Positions 34,971 through 44,842 of a stretch of DNA of 64,000 bases are shown here, one piece after another. Each line of letters starts with the position of its first letter. The first letter of the stretch is position 1. Source of the DNA: Dermatophilus congolensis (lineage in GTDB: Bacteria > Actinomycetota > Actinomycetes > Actinomycetales > Dermatophilaceae); NCBI GenBank assembly GCA_030538115.1, contig JAUNUP010000011.1, positions 1 through 64,000 on the forward strand, read 5' to 3'. Made by a program: the position numbers and the translations under genes. The notes beneath the pieces are model-generated. The model saw only the letters and a list, made by a program, of their open reading frames with translations. It ran no database searches and was not told the origin of the DNA.

Positions 34971-35750
34971 ATGGCATATGTCGACGGCCCGGCTCCGATC
35001 GCACTGGCTCATCGAGGCGGGGGGCTGCTCGCACCCGAGAACACGATGCTCGCTTTTGCCACCTCGGTGGCTCTGGGATACCGGTACCTCGAGACCGACG
35101 TGCGAGCCACAGCCGACGGCGAGCTGGTCTGCTTTCACGACCGCACGCTCGACCGGGCGACCGACGGCACAGGCCCGATCGGCGACCGCACCCTCGCGCA
35201 GCTGCGCACAGTGAGCGTCGACGGCGAGCCGATCGCCACGCTCGAAGAGGCGCTGCACGAATTCGACCAAGCCTGCTTCTCGGTCGACCTCAAGTGCCGG
35301 GAGGCGCTCGCCCCGCTCATCCGCATGTTGGCCGGTCGGCCGCATTTCGCGGAGCGCGTGTGCGTCGCCGGAGCCTGGGACGGGTGGCTGCGCGAGGTGC
35401 GCGAGGCCGTGCCGGGAGTGGCCACCGCGCTGGGGTGGCGGGCGCTGACCAGCCTCGTGACCGCCTCCCACGTCGGTGCCGCGGTCCCGTGGTGGGTGCG
35501 CGGGGCCCCGTTCGCGCACGTGCCGGTGCGGCTCGGCGGCATCGCGGTGCTCTCGCCCAGGCTGGTCGAGATCGCGCACGAACTCGGCATCCGGGTGGTC
35601 ACGTGGACGGTCGACGAGGCCGACGAGATCCGTCGCGTCCTGGCCGCCGGGGTCGACGCGGTGGTCACCGACCGCCCCGACATCCTGCGTGAAGTACTCA
35701 TCAGCACAGGAGACTGGCCCGCGATGCGCGTCAACGACGTGCTGCAATGA
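34971..35750 (+). CDS. glycerophosphodiester phosphodiesterase
   Basis: 259 aa. Catalytic motifs HRGGG...PENT, ETDVRATADGELVCFHD and FSVDLK (metal ligand Glu replaced by Asp in this last motif), ending with the TVDEADEIRRVLAAGVDAVVTDRPD barrel strand split over the C-terminus. No signal peptide, so it is a cytosolic enzyme releasing glycerol-3-phosphate from deacylated phospholipids. Upstream of the PFK gene with a 32-bp gap. Confidence 0.9.
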   Translation: MAYVDGPAPIALAHRGGGLLAPENTMLAFATSVALGYRYLETDVRATADGELVCFHDRTLDRATDGTGPIGDRTLAQLRTVSVDGEPIATLEEALHEFDQACFSVDLKCREALAPLIRMLAGRPHFAERVCVAGAWDGWLREVREAVPGVATALGWRALTSLVTASHVGAAVPWWVRGAPFAHVPVRLGGIAVLSPRLVEIAHELGIRVVTWTVDEADEIRRVLAAGVDAVVTDRPDILREVLISTGDWPAMRVNDVLQ

Positions 35751-35782
35751 CGTCAGGACGGCTTGCAATCGAGGGAGGATCG

Positions 35783-38065
35783 ATGGGTCAGCACGGCACC
35801 AACGCGTCACCGGTGAAGATCGGTGTACTCACCAGCGGCGGAGACGCACAAGGCATGAACGCCGCCGTGCGGGCCGTGGTGCGCACCGCGATCCACTCCG
35901 GTGCCGAGGTGTACGCGATCTGGGAGGGGTACCAGGGCGCCGTCGACGGCATCATCAAGCCGATGGGCTGGGACGACGTGGGCGGCATCATCCACCGCGG
36001 CGGCACGATCATCGGCACCGCCCGCTCGATGGAATTCCGCGAGCGCGACGGCATGCGCCGGGCGGCACGCAACCTGCTCGCGCACGGCATCGACCGGCTC
36101 GTCTCCATCGGTGGCGACGGAAGCCTTTCGGGTACGTACGAATTCAGGCGTCAGTGGCCGAGCCTGCTCGAAGAACTCGTCGAGCGCGGCGAGATCACTC
36201 GCGAGACCGCCGACGCGCACCCCGCGCTCATGATCGCCGGCCTGGTCGGCTCGATCGACAACGACATGGTCGGCACCGACATGACGATCGGCGCCGACTC
36301 CGCGCTGCACCGGATTCTCGAGGCCGTCGACGCCCTCTCCAGCACGGCCGCCAGTCACCAGCGCACGTTCGTCGTCGAGGTGATGGGCCGGCACTGCGGC
36401 TACCTGCCGCTGTTCGCCGCCATCGGCGGTGGCTGTGACTACGTGTTCATCCCCGAGAACCCGCCCGAGCCGGGCTGGGAGAGCGACCTGTGCGCCAAGT
36501 TGCGCGACGGCCGCGCGGCCGGCCGACGCGACAGCCTCGTGCTCGTGGCCGAGGGGGCCGCGGACCGCGCCGGAAACCCGATCACCACCGCGACGGTGCG
36601 CGAAGCCATCAAGGCGGGTACGGGCGAGGACGCACGCATCACGATCCTCGGCCACGTGCAGCGGGGCGGAACCCCGAGCGCCTACGACCGCTGGATGAGC
36701 ACCCTGCTGGGCTACGCGGCCGTGCAGGAGGTGCTGGAGGCGACCCCGGCCTCACCGGCCCACATCCTCGGGGTGCGCCGCAACCGCATCGCACGCGTCG
36801 ACCTCGTCGAGGCCGTGGCCGCGACCCGCGCGGTCGCCTCCAAGGTCGACTCCGGTGATTACGACGGGGCGATGCGCGCCCGCGGCAACAGCTTCACCGA
36901 TGCCGTCATGCTCTACCGCCGTCTCTCGCGCCCCGAAGAGGGGCCGCGCGAAGACCGCCCCGGCTACGGCAAGCGCCTGGCGGTACTGCACGTGGGCGGA
37001 CTTGCCCCCGGCATGAACACAGCCGCGCGGGCGGCCGTTCGGCTCGGCATGCAGCAGGGGCTGACCGTTCTGGGCGCCATCGGCGGTGTGCCCGGCCTCA
37101 TCGACGGCGACCTGCGCGAACTCTCCTGGGGAGACGTCGACGCGTGGGTCGGCCTCGGCGGCGCCGAACTGGGCGTGCGCCGCAACGTGCCCGAGCTCGA
37201 GCACCTTTACACGATCTCCCGCACCATCGAGAAGCACGAGATCGACGCCGTCATGTTCATCGGCGGCTACAACTCGTACGCCGCCGCGCACCTCATGGTC
37301 AGTGAGCGCGACCGCTACCCGGCGCTGAACATCCCGATCATGTGCGTGCCGACCAGCATCGACAACAACCTGCCGTTCTCCGAGCTGTCGATCGGCGCCG
37401 ACTCCGCCCTCAACAACGCCGTTTGGGCACTCGACGGCATCAAGCAGTCCGCCAGTGCGAGCACCCGGTGTTTCGTCGCGGAGTCGATGGGCCGCAAGTG
37501 CGGCTACCTCACCCTCATGTCGGGGCTGGCGGTGGGAGCCGAGCGCGTCTACCTGCACGAAGAGGGCATCACGATGGAGCGGCTCGCCGACGACGTCGAG
37601 CACATGCGCGCCGCCTTCGACGCGGGCAAGCGGCTCTACCTCACGATCCGCAACGAGAAGGCCAACGAGCACTACACGACCGACTTCATCGGCCGGCTCT
37701 TCGAGGAGGAGGGCCACGGTCGCTTCGACGTGCGCACCGCCGTGCTCGGGCACCTGCAGCAAGGCGGCAACCCGTCGGCGTTCGACCGCATCCTCGCCGC
37801 GCGCCTCGTCGACAGCGCGATCCGTGACGTCGTGGCGCAACTGTCGGAGGGCCGGGCCGAAGGGCACTGCGTCGGGCTGGTCGAGGGCGACGTGACGATC
37901 TCGCGCATCGACCGGATCCAGGAGGTGCTCGACACCGAGAACCGTCGCCCCCGCGAGCAGTGGTGGATGGGGCTGCGCCCGGTGATCCGCGCCGTCGCCG
38001 ACCCCGACACCCGCGTCGAGGGCGAGCACATCCCGGTTCTGCGCGAGCAGCACGTGCCGGTGTGA
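35783..38065 (+). CDS. tandem-domain 6-phosphofructokinase (eukaryotic-like architecture)
   Basis: 760 aa, twice the bacterial length. N-half: GGDAQGMN, IGGDGS, and GSIDNDMVGTD with the general base Asp159; the Gly in GGDGS indicates ATP rather than PPi. C-half (from about 395): HVGGLAPGMN, GGYNS in place of GGDGS, and SIDNN in place of IDND, so Mg-binding acidic residues are lost while Asp527 remains. This mirrors eukaryotic PFK, where the C-half became allosteric. The ATG follows GGGAGG by 6 nt. Commits carbon to glycolysis; convergent context with the acetate genes further on. Confidence 0.9.
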   Translation: MGQHGTNASPVKIGVLTSGGDAQGMNAAVRAVVRTAIHSGAEVYAIWEGYQGAVDGIIKPMGWDDVGGIIHRGGTIIGTARSMEFRERDGMRRAARNLLAHGIDRLVSIGGDGSLSGTYEFRRQWPSLLEELVERGEITRETADAHPALMIAGLVGSIDNDMVGTDMTIGADSALHRILEAVDALSSTAASHQRTFVVEVMGRHCGYLPLFAAIGGGCDYVFIPENPPEPGWESDLCAKLRDGRAAGRRDSLVLVAEGAADRAGNPITTATVREAIKAGTGEDARITILGHVQRGGTPSAYDRWMSTLLGYAAVQEVLEATPASPAHILGVRRNRIARVDLVEAVAATRAVASKVDSGDYDGAMRARGNSFTDAVMLYRRLSRPEEGPREDRPGYGKRLAVLHVGGLAPGMNTAARAAVRLGMQQGLTVLGAIGGVPGLIDGDLRELSWGDVDAWVGLGGAELGVRRNVPELEHLYTISRTIEKHEIDAVMFIGGYNSYAAAHLMVSERDRYPALNIPIMCVPTSIDNNLPFSELSIGADSALNNAVWALDGIKQSASASTRCFVAESMGRKCGYLTLMSGLAVGAERVYLHEEGITMERLADDVEHMRAAFDAGKRLYLTIRNEKANEHYTTDFIGRLFEEEGHGRFDVRTAVLGHLQQGGNPSAFDRILAARLVDSAIRDVVAQLSEGRAEGHCVGLVEGDVTISRIDRIQEVLDTENRRPREQWWMGLRPVIRAVADPDTRVEGEHIPVLREQHVPV

Positions 38066-38132
38066 GCACCCGGGTGAGAACTGCGTAGGCGCCATCCCCC
38101 TACGGCGGTGCTCGTATCGGTGAGGATTGAGT

Positions 38133-38897
38133 ATGAAACTCTCCGGAATCAGCACCGCAGTCACCGGCGGGGCCTCTGGCCTCGGCCTGGCCACCGTCAA
38201 GCGTCTCGCTGCCGCGGGGGCGAAGGTCACGATCATCGACCTGCCCAAGTCGCCTGGCGCACAGGTTGCCTCCGAGATCGACGGCGACGTCGTCTTCGCG
38301 CCTGCCGACGTCACCGACCGCGACTCGTTCGACGAAGCCCTCGGCGTGGCCGACGAGCGCGGCGGCCTACGCGCCCTCGTGCACTGCGCCGGCGCCGACC
38401 GGCCCATGCGCGTGGTCGACCGCGACGGCAATGCGGGCTCGGTCGAGGCGTTCGAGTTCGTCATTCGCCTCAACCTCGTCGGCTCGTTCAACGCGATGGC
38501 CCTCGGCGCCGCGCGTATGGCCAAGCACGAGCCAGTCGACGGCGAGCGCGGCGTCGTCATCATGACCGCCTCCGTCGCGGCCTTCGAAGGGCAGATCGGG
38601 CAGATCAACTACGCGGCCAGCAAGGGCGGCGTCGTCGGCATGACGATCTGCGGCGCCCGCGACCTGGCCAGCAAACTCATCCGCGTCAACACGATCGCCC
38701 CCGGCATCATGGCGACGCCACTGCTCCTGCAGATGCGCCAAGACATCCAAGACAGCCTCGCGGCCTCCGTGCCCAACCCGGCCCGCCTCGGAGACCCCGA
38801 CGAGTACGGATTCCTCGCGAGCCACATCATCGAGAACGGCTACATCAACGGCGAGACGCTGCGCCTCGACGGCGCCATCCGCATGGCCCCCCGCTGA
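38133..38897 (+). CDS. SDR-family 3-hydroxyacyl-CoA dehydrogenase-like oxidoreductase
   Basis: 254 aa. TGGASGLGLATVKRL cofactor motif, NAG-equivalent HCAGADRP, Ser in MTASVAAFEG, Tyr-x3-Lys in INYAASKGG, and NTIAPGIMATP. The insertion and spacing resemble type-2 3-hydroxyacyl-CoA dehydrogenase (HSD17B10). Single gene with a strong terminator 25 bp after the stop. Confidence 0.85.
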   Translation: MKLSGISTAVTGGASGLGLATVKRLAAAGAKVTIIDLPKSPGAQVASEIDGDVVFAPADVTDRDSFDEALGVADERGGLRALVHCAGADRPMRVVDRDGNAGSVEAFEFVIRLNLVGSFNAMALGAARMAKHEPVDGERGVVIMTASVAAFEGQIGQINYAASKGGVVGMTICGARDLASKLIRVNTIAPGIMATPLLLQMRQDIQDSLAASVPNPARLGDPDEYGFLASHIIENGYINGETLRLDGAIRMAPR

Positions 38898-38919
38898 TCC
38901 GTCAACGCCCGTAACGCGA

Positions 38920-38959
38920 ACGATCCGCCTCCCGAGAGCTCCGGGAGGCGGATCGTTTG
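38920..38959. terminator. strong bidirectional terminator
   Basis: A perfect 16-bp stem, AACGATCCGCCTCCCG (38920-38935) and CGGGAGGCGGATCGTT (38943-38958), with a 7-nt loop and T/A ends on both sides. It lies between the convergent SDR and actP genes. Confidence 0.9.
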
Positions 38960-38978
38960 TGTAACGCGGCAGGCGACC

Positions 38979-40637
38979 TCAGTGGTCGAGGGCCTCGGTG
39001 GCGGCACCGGCGCCGGTGAGCGAGCGCACCTCCATCTCCGCCTGCTTCTCGGCGAAGTGCTCCTTGCTCGTGACCGAGCCGAGCCAGCCGAGGAAGAAGC
39101 CGAGCGGAATCGAGATGATGCCCGGGTTCTCCAGCGGGAACCACGAGAAGTCGATGTTCGGGTTCGTGATCATCGAGGTCGACAGGCCGGTGACCGGGTT
39201 GGCCGGCTTACCGGAGACGACCGGGCTGAAGATGATGAGGAACAGCGCCGAGCCGAGACCGCCGTAGATGCTCCACAGCGCGCCGCGGGTGTTGAACCGC
39301 TTCCAGAACAGCGAGTACAGGATCGTCGGCAGGTTCGCGCTGGCCGCGACGGCGAACGCGAGGGCCACGAGGAACGCGATGTTCTGGCCGTAGGCGAGGA
39401 TGCCGCCGAGAATCGCGATGACGCCACCGCCGAGGGCGGCGTAGCGGGCGACCTTCACCTCCTGCTCCTGGGTGGACTTGCCGTCCTTGAGGACCTGGTT
39501 GTAGAGGTCGTGCGCGAACGTGGCGCTCGTGGTGATCGTCAGACCGGCGACGACCGCGAGGATGGTCGCGAACGCGATACCGGAGATGATCGCGAGCAGT
39601 ACGGAACCGCCGAGCTCGTAGGCGAGCAGCGGTGCTGCGGAGTTCACTCCACCGGCGGCCTTCTGGATGCGCTCGGGGCCGACGAGGGCCGCGGCGCCGT
39701 AGCCGACGACCAGGGTGAGCAGGTAGAAGCCACCGATGAGCCAGATGGCCCACTCGACCGACTTACGGGCCTGCTTGCTGGTGGGCACCGTGTAGAAGCG
39801 GATGAGCACGTGGGGCAGGCCGGCGGTGCCGAGCACCAGCGCCATCGACAGCGACACGAAGTCGAGCTTGCTCAGGTCGGAGACGCCGTACTTCAGGCCC
39901 GGGTCGAGCAGGGCCTGGCCGTGGCCGGAGCCGTCGACCGCGGCCTGCAGCAGGCCGGAGAAGTTGAAGCCGTACTTGGCCAGCACCCAGACCGTGATGA
40001 TGAACGTCGCACCGATGAGCAGGATCGCCTTGATGATCTGCACCCAGGTGGTGCCCTTCATGCCGCCGATCATGACGTAACCGATCATGACCGCACCGAC
40101 GATCGCGATGACGACGTTGATGGCGGCGCGGGAGTTCAGGCCGAGCAACAGCGACACGAGGCCACCGGCACCGGCCATCTGGGCGAGCAGGTAGAAGAAC
40201 GAGACGGCCAGCGAGCTCGTCGCAGCGGCGACGCGAATCGGCTTCTGGCGCAGGCGGAACGAGAGAACGTCGGCCATCGTGAAGCGGCCGGTGTTTCGCA
40301 TCAGCTCTGCCACGAGGAGCAGGGCGACGAGCCAGGCGACGAGGAAGCCGATGGAGTAGAGGAAGCCGTCGTAGCCCTGAATCGCGATGGCGCCCGCGAT
40401 TCCCAGGAATGAGGCGGCCGAAAGGTAGTCACCGGCGATCGCGATGCCGTTCTGCTTACCCGAGAATGCGGCTCCGCCCGTGTAATATTCGGCGGCCGAC
40501 TTCTTGCCCGAGGCGACCTTGATGACGACGGTCAACGTGACGATCACGAAGGCGGCGAAGATGCTGATATTCATGATCGGGTTACCGACCTGCTCCGCGG
40601 CAGCCGCTGCCGCGAGTGTGCTTGCGTTCGAGATCAT
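38979..40637 (-). CDS. actP: cation/acetate symporter
   Basis: 552 aa, sodium:solute symporter family with about 13 transmembrane helices. Conserved AAEYYTGGAAFSGKQNGIAIAGDYLSAASFLG region near residue 48-80 is typical of ActP. Imports acetate (and other short monocarboxylates) driven by Na+ or H+. The ATG overlaps the stop of the DUF485 gene (ATGA), and acs lies just upstream, so uptake and activation are grouped. Confidence 0.93.
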   Translation of the reverse strand: MISNASTLAAAAAAEQVGNPIMNISIFAAFVIVTLTVVIKVASGKKSAAEYYTGGAAFSGKQNGIAIAGDYLSAASFLGIAGAIAIQGYDGFLYSIGFLVAWLVALLLVAELMRNTGRFTMADVLSFRLRQKPIRVAAATSSLAVSFFYLLAQMAGAGGLVSLLLGLNSRAAINVVIAIVGAVMIGYVMIGGMKGTTWVQIIKAILLIGATFIITVWVLAKYGFNFSGLLQAAVDGSGHGQALLDPGLKYGVSDLSKLDFVSLSMALVLGTAGLPHVLIRFYTVPTSKQARKSVEWAIWLIGGFYLLTLVVGYGAAALVGPERIQKAAGGVNSAAPLLAYELGGSVLLAIISGIAFATILAVVAGLTITTSATFAHDLYNQVLKDGKSTQEQEVKVARYAALGGGVIAILGGILAYGQNIAFLVALAFAVAASANLPTILYSLFWKRFNTRGALWSIYGGLGSALFLIIFSPVVSGKPANPVTGLSTSMITNPNIDFSWFPLENPGIISIPLGFFLGWLGSVTSKEHFAEKQAEMEVRSLTGAGAATEALDH

Positions 40638-40984
40638 GCCTTCTCACCTCCGGTCATGTCGTCACGGATACGGTCTGCGGCCGGGTCGAATACGCGGTCG
40701 GCCCAGCGCACGTACATGATCGTGATGGTGAAGGTGGTCACGAACTGAAGCAGGCCGAAGATGAGGCCCACGTTGATGTTGCCGGCGACCCGGATCGACA
40801 TGAACTCCGGAAAGTACGCCGCGAGGATCACGTAGAGGAAGTACCAGACCAGGAAGAAGATGGTGCACGGGAAGACGAAGGCGCGAAACTTGCGCCGCAG
40901 CTCCTGAAACTCGGGGCTGGCCTGCACCTGCTGATACGGCGTCTGCACTTGGGTTGTCGGCGGGTCGTGGTCGTGTGTCGCCAC
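40634..40984 (-). CDS. DUF485 membrane protein (YjcH-like)
   Basis: 116 aa with two transmembrane helices (about 36-58 and 68-92). YjcH-type DUF485 proteins are almost always encoded immediately before actP, as here, and are taken to be accessory to the symporter. GTG start with GAGGAG 6 nt upstream. Confidence 0.88.
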   Translation of the reverse strand: MATHDHDPPTTQVQTPYQQVQASPEFQELRRKFRAFVFPCTIFFLVWYFLYVILAAYFPEFMSIRVAGNINVGLIFGLLQFVTTFTITIMYVRWADRVFDPAADRIRDDMTGGEKA

Positions 40985-41111
40985 AGATGCTCCTCGTCGA
41001 GGGATAAGGGGGCTGGGGAGCGACGCTACTGCGCGGTTACTCCCAGGGGCACTTCATTGTGCGTTACCGCGGGGCGGAATCGGAAGATTTCGAAGTGTCG
41101 ATTTGGTATAT

Positions 41112-41147
41112 AACGAAGCCCGGTGCGAAATAGCACCGGGCCTCGTT
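41112..41147 (-). terminator. terminator of acs
   Basis: On the minus strand AACGAGGCCCGGTGC, loop TATTTC, GCACCGGGCTTCGTT, with one mismatch, followed by an AT-rich run. 69 bp beyond the acs stop. Confidence 0.8.
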
Positions 41148-41215
41148 ATGGAACGACGTTATTGTTCGGCATCCCGCGTAATACCGTGCGGGATATCAAT
41201 CACGTCTCGTGATGA

Positions 41216-43162
41216 TTACTTACGCATATTCTTGGAGATGAAGTCCATCACCGACGAATCTGCCAGGGTCGTGACATCGCCGACCTCGCGGTTCTCCGCG
41301 ACATCGCGCAGAAGGCGACGCATGATCTTGCCCGAGCGGGTCTTCGGAAGCTCGGAGACGATCATGATCGACTTCGGCTTGGCGATCGGACCGATCTGGC
41401 TGCCCACGTGGTTACGCAGCTCCTGAACCAGGGCGTCTTCGTCGACGTCCTTCTCGTGGCTGGCACCCTCTCGCAGGATGACGAACGCGCACACGGCCTG
41501 GCCGGTGGTCTCGTCGGTGGCGCCGACGACCGCGGCCTCGGCCACGGAGTCGTGCGAGACGAGCGCCGACTCGATCTCGGAGGTCGACAGCCGGTGGCCC
41601 GAGACGTTCATGACGTCGTCGACGCGGCCGAGGATCCAGATGTTGCCGTCTTCGTCCTTCTTCGCGCCGTCACCGGCGAAGTACATGCCTTCGAAGCGCG
41701 CCCAGTACGTGTCGACGTAGCGCTGGTCGTCGCCCCAGATGCCGCGCAGCATCGCCGGCCACGGCTTCGTGAGCACGAGGAAGCCCTGCTGGCCGTCGGG
41801 CACAGGCTCCGCCATGTCGTCGAGGATCTCGGCGCTGATGCCGGGGATGGCGTGCTGAGCCGAGCCGGGGCACAGGTTCGTGACACCGGGCAGCGGAGAG
41901 ATCATGATCGCGCCCGTCTCGGTCTGCCACCACGTGTCGACGATCGGGGCCGTGCCCGCGCCGATGTTGTCGCGGTACCAGCGCCACGCCTCCGGGTTGA
42001 TCGGCTCGCCGACGCTGCCGAGGATGCGGATGCTGCTCAGGTCGAACTTGGCGGGGATCTCGTGGCCCCACTTCATGAACGTGCGGATCGCAGTGGGGGC
42101 GGTGTACAGGATCGTCACCTTGTACTGCTGCACGATCTCCCACCAGCGGCCCTGGTGCGGGCTGTCGGGGGTGCCTTCGTAGACCACCTGGGTGGCGCCG
42201 TTCGCGAGCGGGCCGTACGTGAGGTACGAGTGGCCGGTGACCCAGCCGATGTCGGCGGTGCACCAGTACACGTCGGACTCGGGGTGTACGTCGTGCACGA
42301 CGTGGTTCGTGTACGCGGTCTGCACGAGGTAGCCGCCGGTGGTGTGCAGGATGCCCTTCGGCTTACCCGTGGTGCCCGAGGTGTACAGGATGAACAGCGG
42401 GTGCTCGGCGTCGACCCAGACCGGCTCGTGGTCGGCGGAGGCGTTGGCCACCGTCTCGTGCCACCAGACGTCGCGACCCTCCTGCATCGTCACATCGCTG
42501 TCGCAGCGGTTGACGACCAGCACCTTCTCGATGGTGGTCTCGCCGCTGATCGCCTCGTCGACGGCGGGCTTGAGTGCGCTGGGCTTGCCGCGGCGGTAGC
42601 CGGCGTCGGAGGTGATGACGACCTTGGCCTTGGCGTCGGAGATGCGCGAGCGCAGAGCGTCGGCCGAGAAGCCGCCGAACACGACCGTGTGGGGGGCGCC
42701 GAGGCGAGCGCAGGCCAGCATCGAGATGACGGCCTCGGGGATCATCGGCAGGTAGATCGCGACGACGTCACCCTTGCCGACGCCCATCTCGGCCAGCGCG
42801 TTGGCGGCCCTGCTGACCTCGTCTTTGAGCTGCGCGTACGTGATGTCGCGGGTGTCACCGGGCTCGCCGACGAAGTGGATGGCCACCCGGTCGCCGTTGC
42901 CGGCTTCGACGTGACGGTCGACGCAGTTGTAGGCCACGTTCAGCTCGCCGTCGGCGAACCACTTGGCGAACGGGGCGTTCGACCAGTCCAGGGTCTGGGT
43001 GAAGTCCTTCTGCCAGGTCACGTAGCGTCGTGCCTGGTCGGCCCAGAAGCCTTCGAAATCGTCCTGGGCCTGCTGGTACAGCTCGGCTTTGCCGTTGGCG
43101 TTCTGGGCGACCGAGGTCGGGGGAGGGAACTCGGCGGTGCCGGAAACGTCGGAAAGTGCCAC
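41216..43162 (-). CDS. acs: acetyl-CoA synthetase (AMP-forming)
   Basis: 648 aa; converts acetate, ATP and CoA to acetyl-CoA via acetyl-AMP. Adenylation motifs: [15 protein letters not shown] (P-loop), DTWWQTETG (A5), [23 protein letters not shown] (split around residue 515), and [11 protein letters not shown] with the catalytic Lys612, the known site of inhibitory acetylation. Family-standard length. Upstream of the actP pair but separated from it by its own terminator. Confidence 0.96.
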   Translation of the reverse strand: MALSDVSGTAEFPPPTSVAQNANGKAELYQQAQDDFEGFWADQARRYVTWQKDFTQTLDWSNAPFAKWFADGELNVAYNCVDRHVEAGNGDRVAIHFVGEPGDTRDITYAQLKDEVSRAANALAEMGVGKGDVVAIYLPMIPEAVISMLACARLGAPHTVVFGGFSADALRSRISDAKAKVVITSDAGYRRGKPSALKPAVDEAISGETTIEKVLVVNRCDSDVTMQEGRDVWWHETVANASADHEPVWVDAEHPLFILYTSGTTGKPKGILHTTGGYLVQTAYTNHVVHDVHPESDVYWCTADIGWVTGHSYLTYGPLANGATQVVYEGTPDSPHQGRWWEIVQQYKVTILYTAPTAIRTFMKWGHEIPAKFDLSSIRILGSVGEPINPEAWRWYRDNIGAGTAPIVDTWWQTETGAIMISPLPGVTNLCPGSAQHAIPGISAEILDDMAEPVPDGQQGFLVLTKPWPAMLRGIWGDDQRYVDTYWARFEGMYFAGDGAKKDEDGNIWILGRVDDVMNVSGHRLSTSEIESALVSHDSVAEAAVVGATDETTGQAVCAFVILREGASHEKDVDEDALVQELRNHVGSQIGPIAKPKSIMIVSELPKTRSGKIMRRLLRDVAENREVGDVTTLADSSVMDFISKNMRK

Positions 43163-43327
43163 GCGGGTCTCCTGTGTGCGTGTCGGAACGGTGTGATGCC
43201 ACAGACGGGTCGAGATGAAGTCGATCGTCGCCGAACGCAGTTACCGGCATGGCGGATACCGGCATGGACGTCGTCGGCGCATGTTCCGGCAGGATAGCTC
43301 GGCGCGAGGCCGCGATAGGGTGCTGAC

Positions 43328-44179
43328 GTGCCCCCTATCTCCGAGATGATCAACGACGTCGCCTCGTGGAGTGAGCTGGGTGAACCCCTGGAGAAAGCCC
43401 GTGATGCGTGTACTCGCCTGCGGTTTCACGAGGGGTTACGCCGCCGCATCCCCGAGGCCGCGGCCGAGTCGCGCGTGCGAGGGGCACATGCCTCAGCGGC
43501 TCTCGACGGCGCGCGTGGCGACCTCGACTACTTCCGTAATCTCGCGCGTGGCGCCGCGACGTGGCCGGCGACCACCGACCCCGCGGTACACGCGATGCGC
43601 GGAGCCGTTCTCGCCACGTTCGAGGCCGAGCATGCGGCCAAGATCGCGGCCTCCGCTCCGATGCAGGCCCTCGCCCGGCTGCATGTGGCGGCCGCCTCGC
43701 CGATGCTGCCGCCCGAGCAGGTGGGGCGTCCGCGGATGGCGGGGGAGTCGTGCGGCGAGCTGACCGACATCGGGCCCGCGCCTGAGGCGGCGCTCGTGCC
43801 GGAGGCGATGCGCGGCATCGTCGGTGCCATGAAGATCGAGCACGCGCCTGCGCTCGTCGTGGCCGCTCTCGTGCACGGCGAGATTCTGCGGGTGCGCCCG
43901 TTCGTTCGCGGCAACTCCCTCGTCGCCCGCGCACTGGAGCGGGCGCTGATCATCTCCCGGGGGCTCGACCCGACCGCCGTGTGCGTTCCGGAGGTCGGGC
44001 ACCACCGTGCCGGAGCCACCGCCTATCTGGGTGCGGCGACCGCCTATGCGCAGGGCAGTCGCGAGGGTATCGCGATCTGGGTGGAGCATTGCGCCGGGGC
44101 TGTCGTCGCGGCCGCGGCCGAGGGGGAGGCCATCGCCGACGCCGTTCGAGCAGGCAAACTCCCCGACCGCGAGAGGTGA
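43328..44179 (+). CDS. degenerate Fic-like protein beside ssd
   Basis: 283 aa, alpha-helical. The segment LRVRPFVRGNSLVARALERAL aligns with the Fic signature HPFxxGNGRxxR: the catalytic His is Arg190, and GNGR becomes GNSL, so AMPylation as in true Fic enzymes is unlikely. Actinobacterial relatives next to ssd/tad genes are often labelled oxidoreductase. It ends 57 bp before a promoter-like sequence for a putative RNA. Role unknown; perhaps a nucleotide- or protein-binding relic of the Fic fold. Confidence 0.65.
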   Translation: MPPISEMINDVASWSELGEPLEKARDACTRLRFHEGLRRRIPEAAAESRVRGAHASAALDGARGDLDYFRNLARGAATWPATTDPAVHAMRGAVLATFEAEHAAKIAASAPMQALARLHVAAASPMLPPEQVGRPRMAGESCGELTDIGPAPEAALVPEAMRGIVGAMKIEHAPALVVAALVHGEILRVRPFVRGNSLVARALERALIISRGLDPTAVCVPEVGHHRAGATAYLGAATAYAQGSREGIAIWVEHCAGAVVAAAAEGEAIADAVRAGKLPDRER

Positions 44180-44236
44180 GATAGAAGACTTCTTCGGGGT
44201 CTTCACAAAGCGCGTTCTCCGGGTCATCATGGGAGA

Positions 44237-44535
44237 TACGGACAGCGAGTTCCGGGATTCCCGAACACGTGACCCCCTTGTTCGGGCTGCCCGCCCGTGC
44301 CGCGAATCGCGACACAACAGGCGGTCGCCCAAGGTAAACCGGCCAACGGTGCTGGGGGTCTACTGCTCAAGGTTTCCTGTGGCTAGTTGTCGACCGTGAA
44401 AGTCTCGGATACCCACGCGGTACCTGTCCTGCACGGACCAGCCGGGCGAGGAGTTGTTCAGCCCACCGGCCGATTGCGCGCTTGATCATTCGAGGCAGTC
44501 ACGATCCGAGGGCACCCGCACGGGTGCCCTCGCCG
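44237..44535 (+). ncRNA. candidate Ms1/MTS2823-like RNA
   Basis: A TTCACA (44202-44207), 17-nt spacer, CATCAT (44225-44230) pair would start a transcript near 44237. A 12-bp stem CGAGGGCACCCG/CGGGTGCCCTCG (44507-44532) could end it, giving about 300 nt, the length of mycobacterial MTS2823/Ms1. In M. tuberculosis MTS2823 lies next to ssd (Rv3660c-Rv3661), and Streptomyces scr3559 lies at the equivalent Fic-like/ssd locus. CCCGAACA (44260-44267) pairs with TGTTCGGG (44279-44286). Assignment rests on position and length, not on seen sequence homology. Confidence 0.35.
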
Positions 44536-44800
44536 TGTGTGTACCCGCCTCCGTATTACTTCTCTCCGTAACTGGTCGGTGTTACGCATCGTTTCGGCAA
44601 ACTTTGCGCAAAGATCTCGGGCGGTGGGCCACGGAGGCGGCCATAGATGCCGCTCGAACGCTCAGGACCGCGACTCTGTGTCACGGGGATTTCCCGGTAA
44701 GTGTGCTGGTCGCAGGGCCGTTCTCGGGTGTGGGGCTGGGCCCAAGCAGCCCGAGTCAGAGGCTCATTCGGGGGCGTTACAGGTTCCGGCACATCGATTC

Positions 44801-44837
44801 TCGCAACGTTGCGAAAGTCGCCCTGCGCAGACAAAAT
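44801..44837 (+). promoter_or_regulatory. promoter of the 6C RNA with a 14-bp palindrome on its -35
   Basis: -35 TTGCGA (44809-44814), 17-nt spacer, -10 CAAAAT (44832-44837). The perfect palindrome TCGCAACGTTGCGA (44801-44814) covers the -35 and is a likely operator. Confidence 0.5.
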
Positions 44838-44842
44838 AGAGC

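Noticed and set aside
43192..43203. TGTGATGCCACA upstream of acs as a Crp site
   Set aside because: Half-sites are too close (TGTG-N4-CACA); it does not fit the TGTGA-N6-TCACA spacing.
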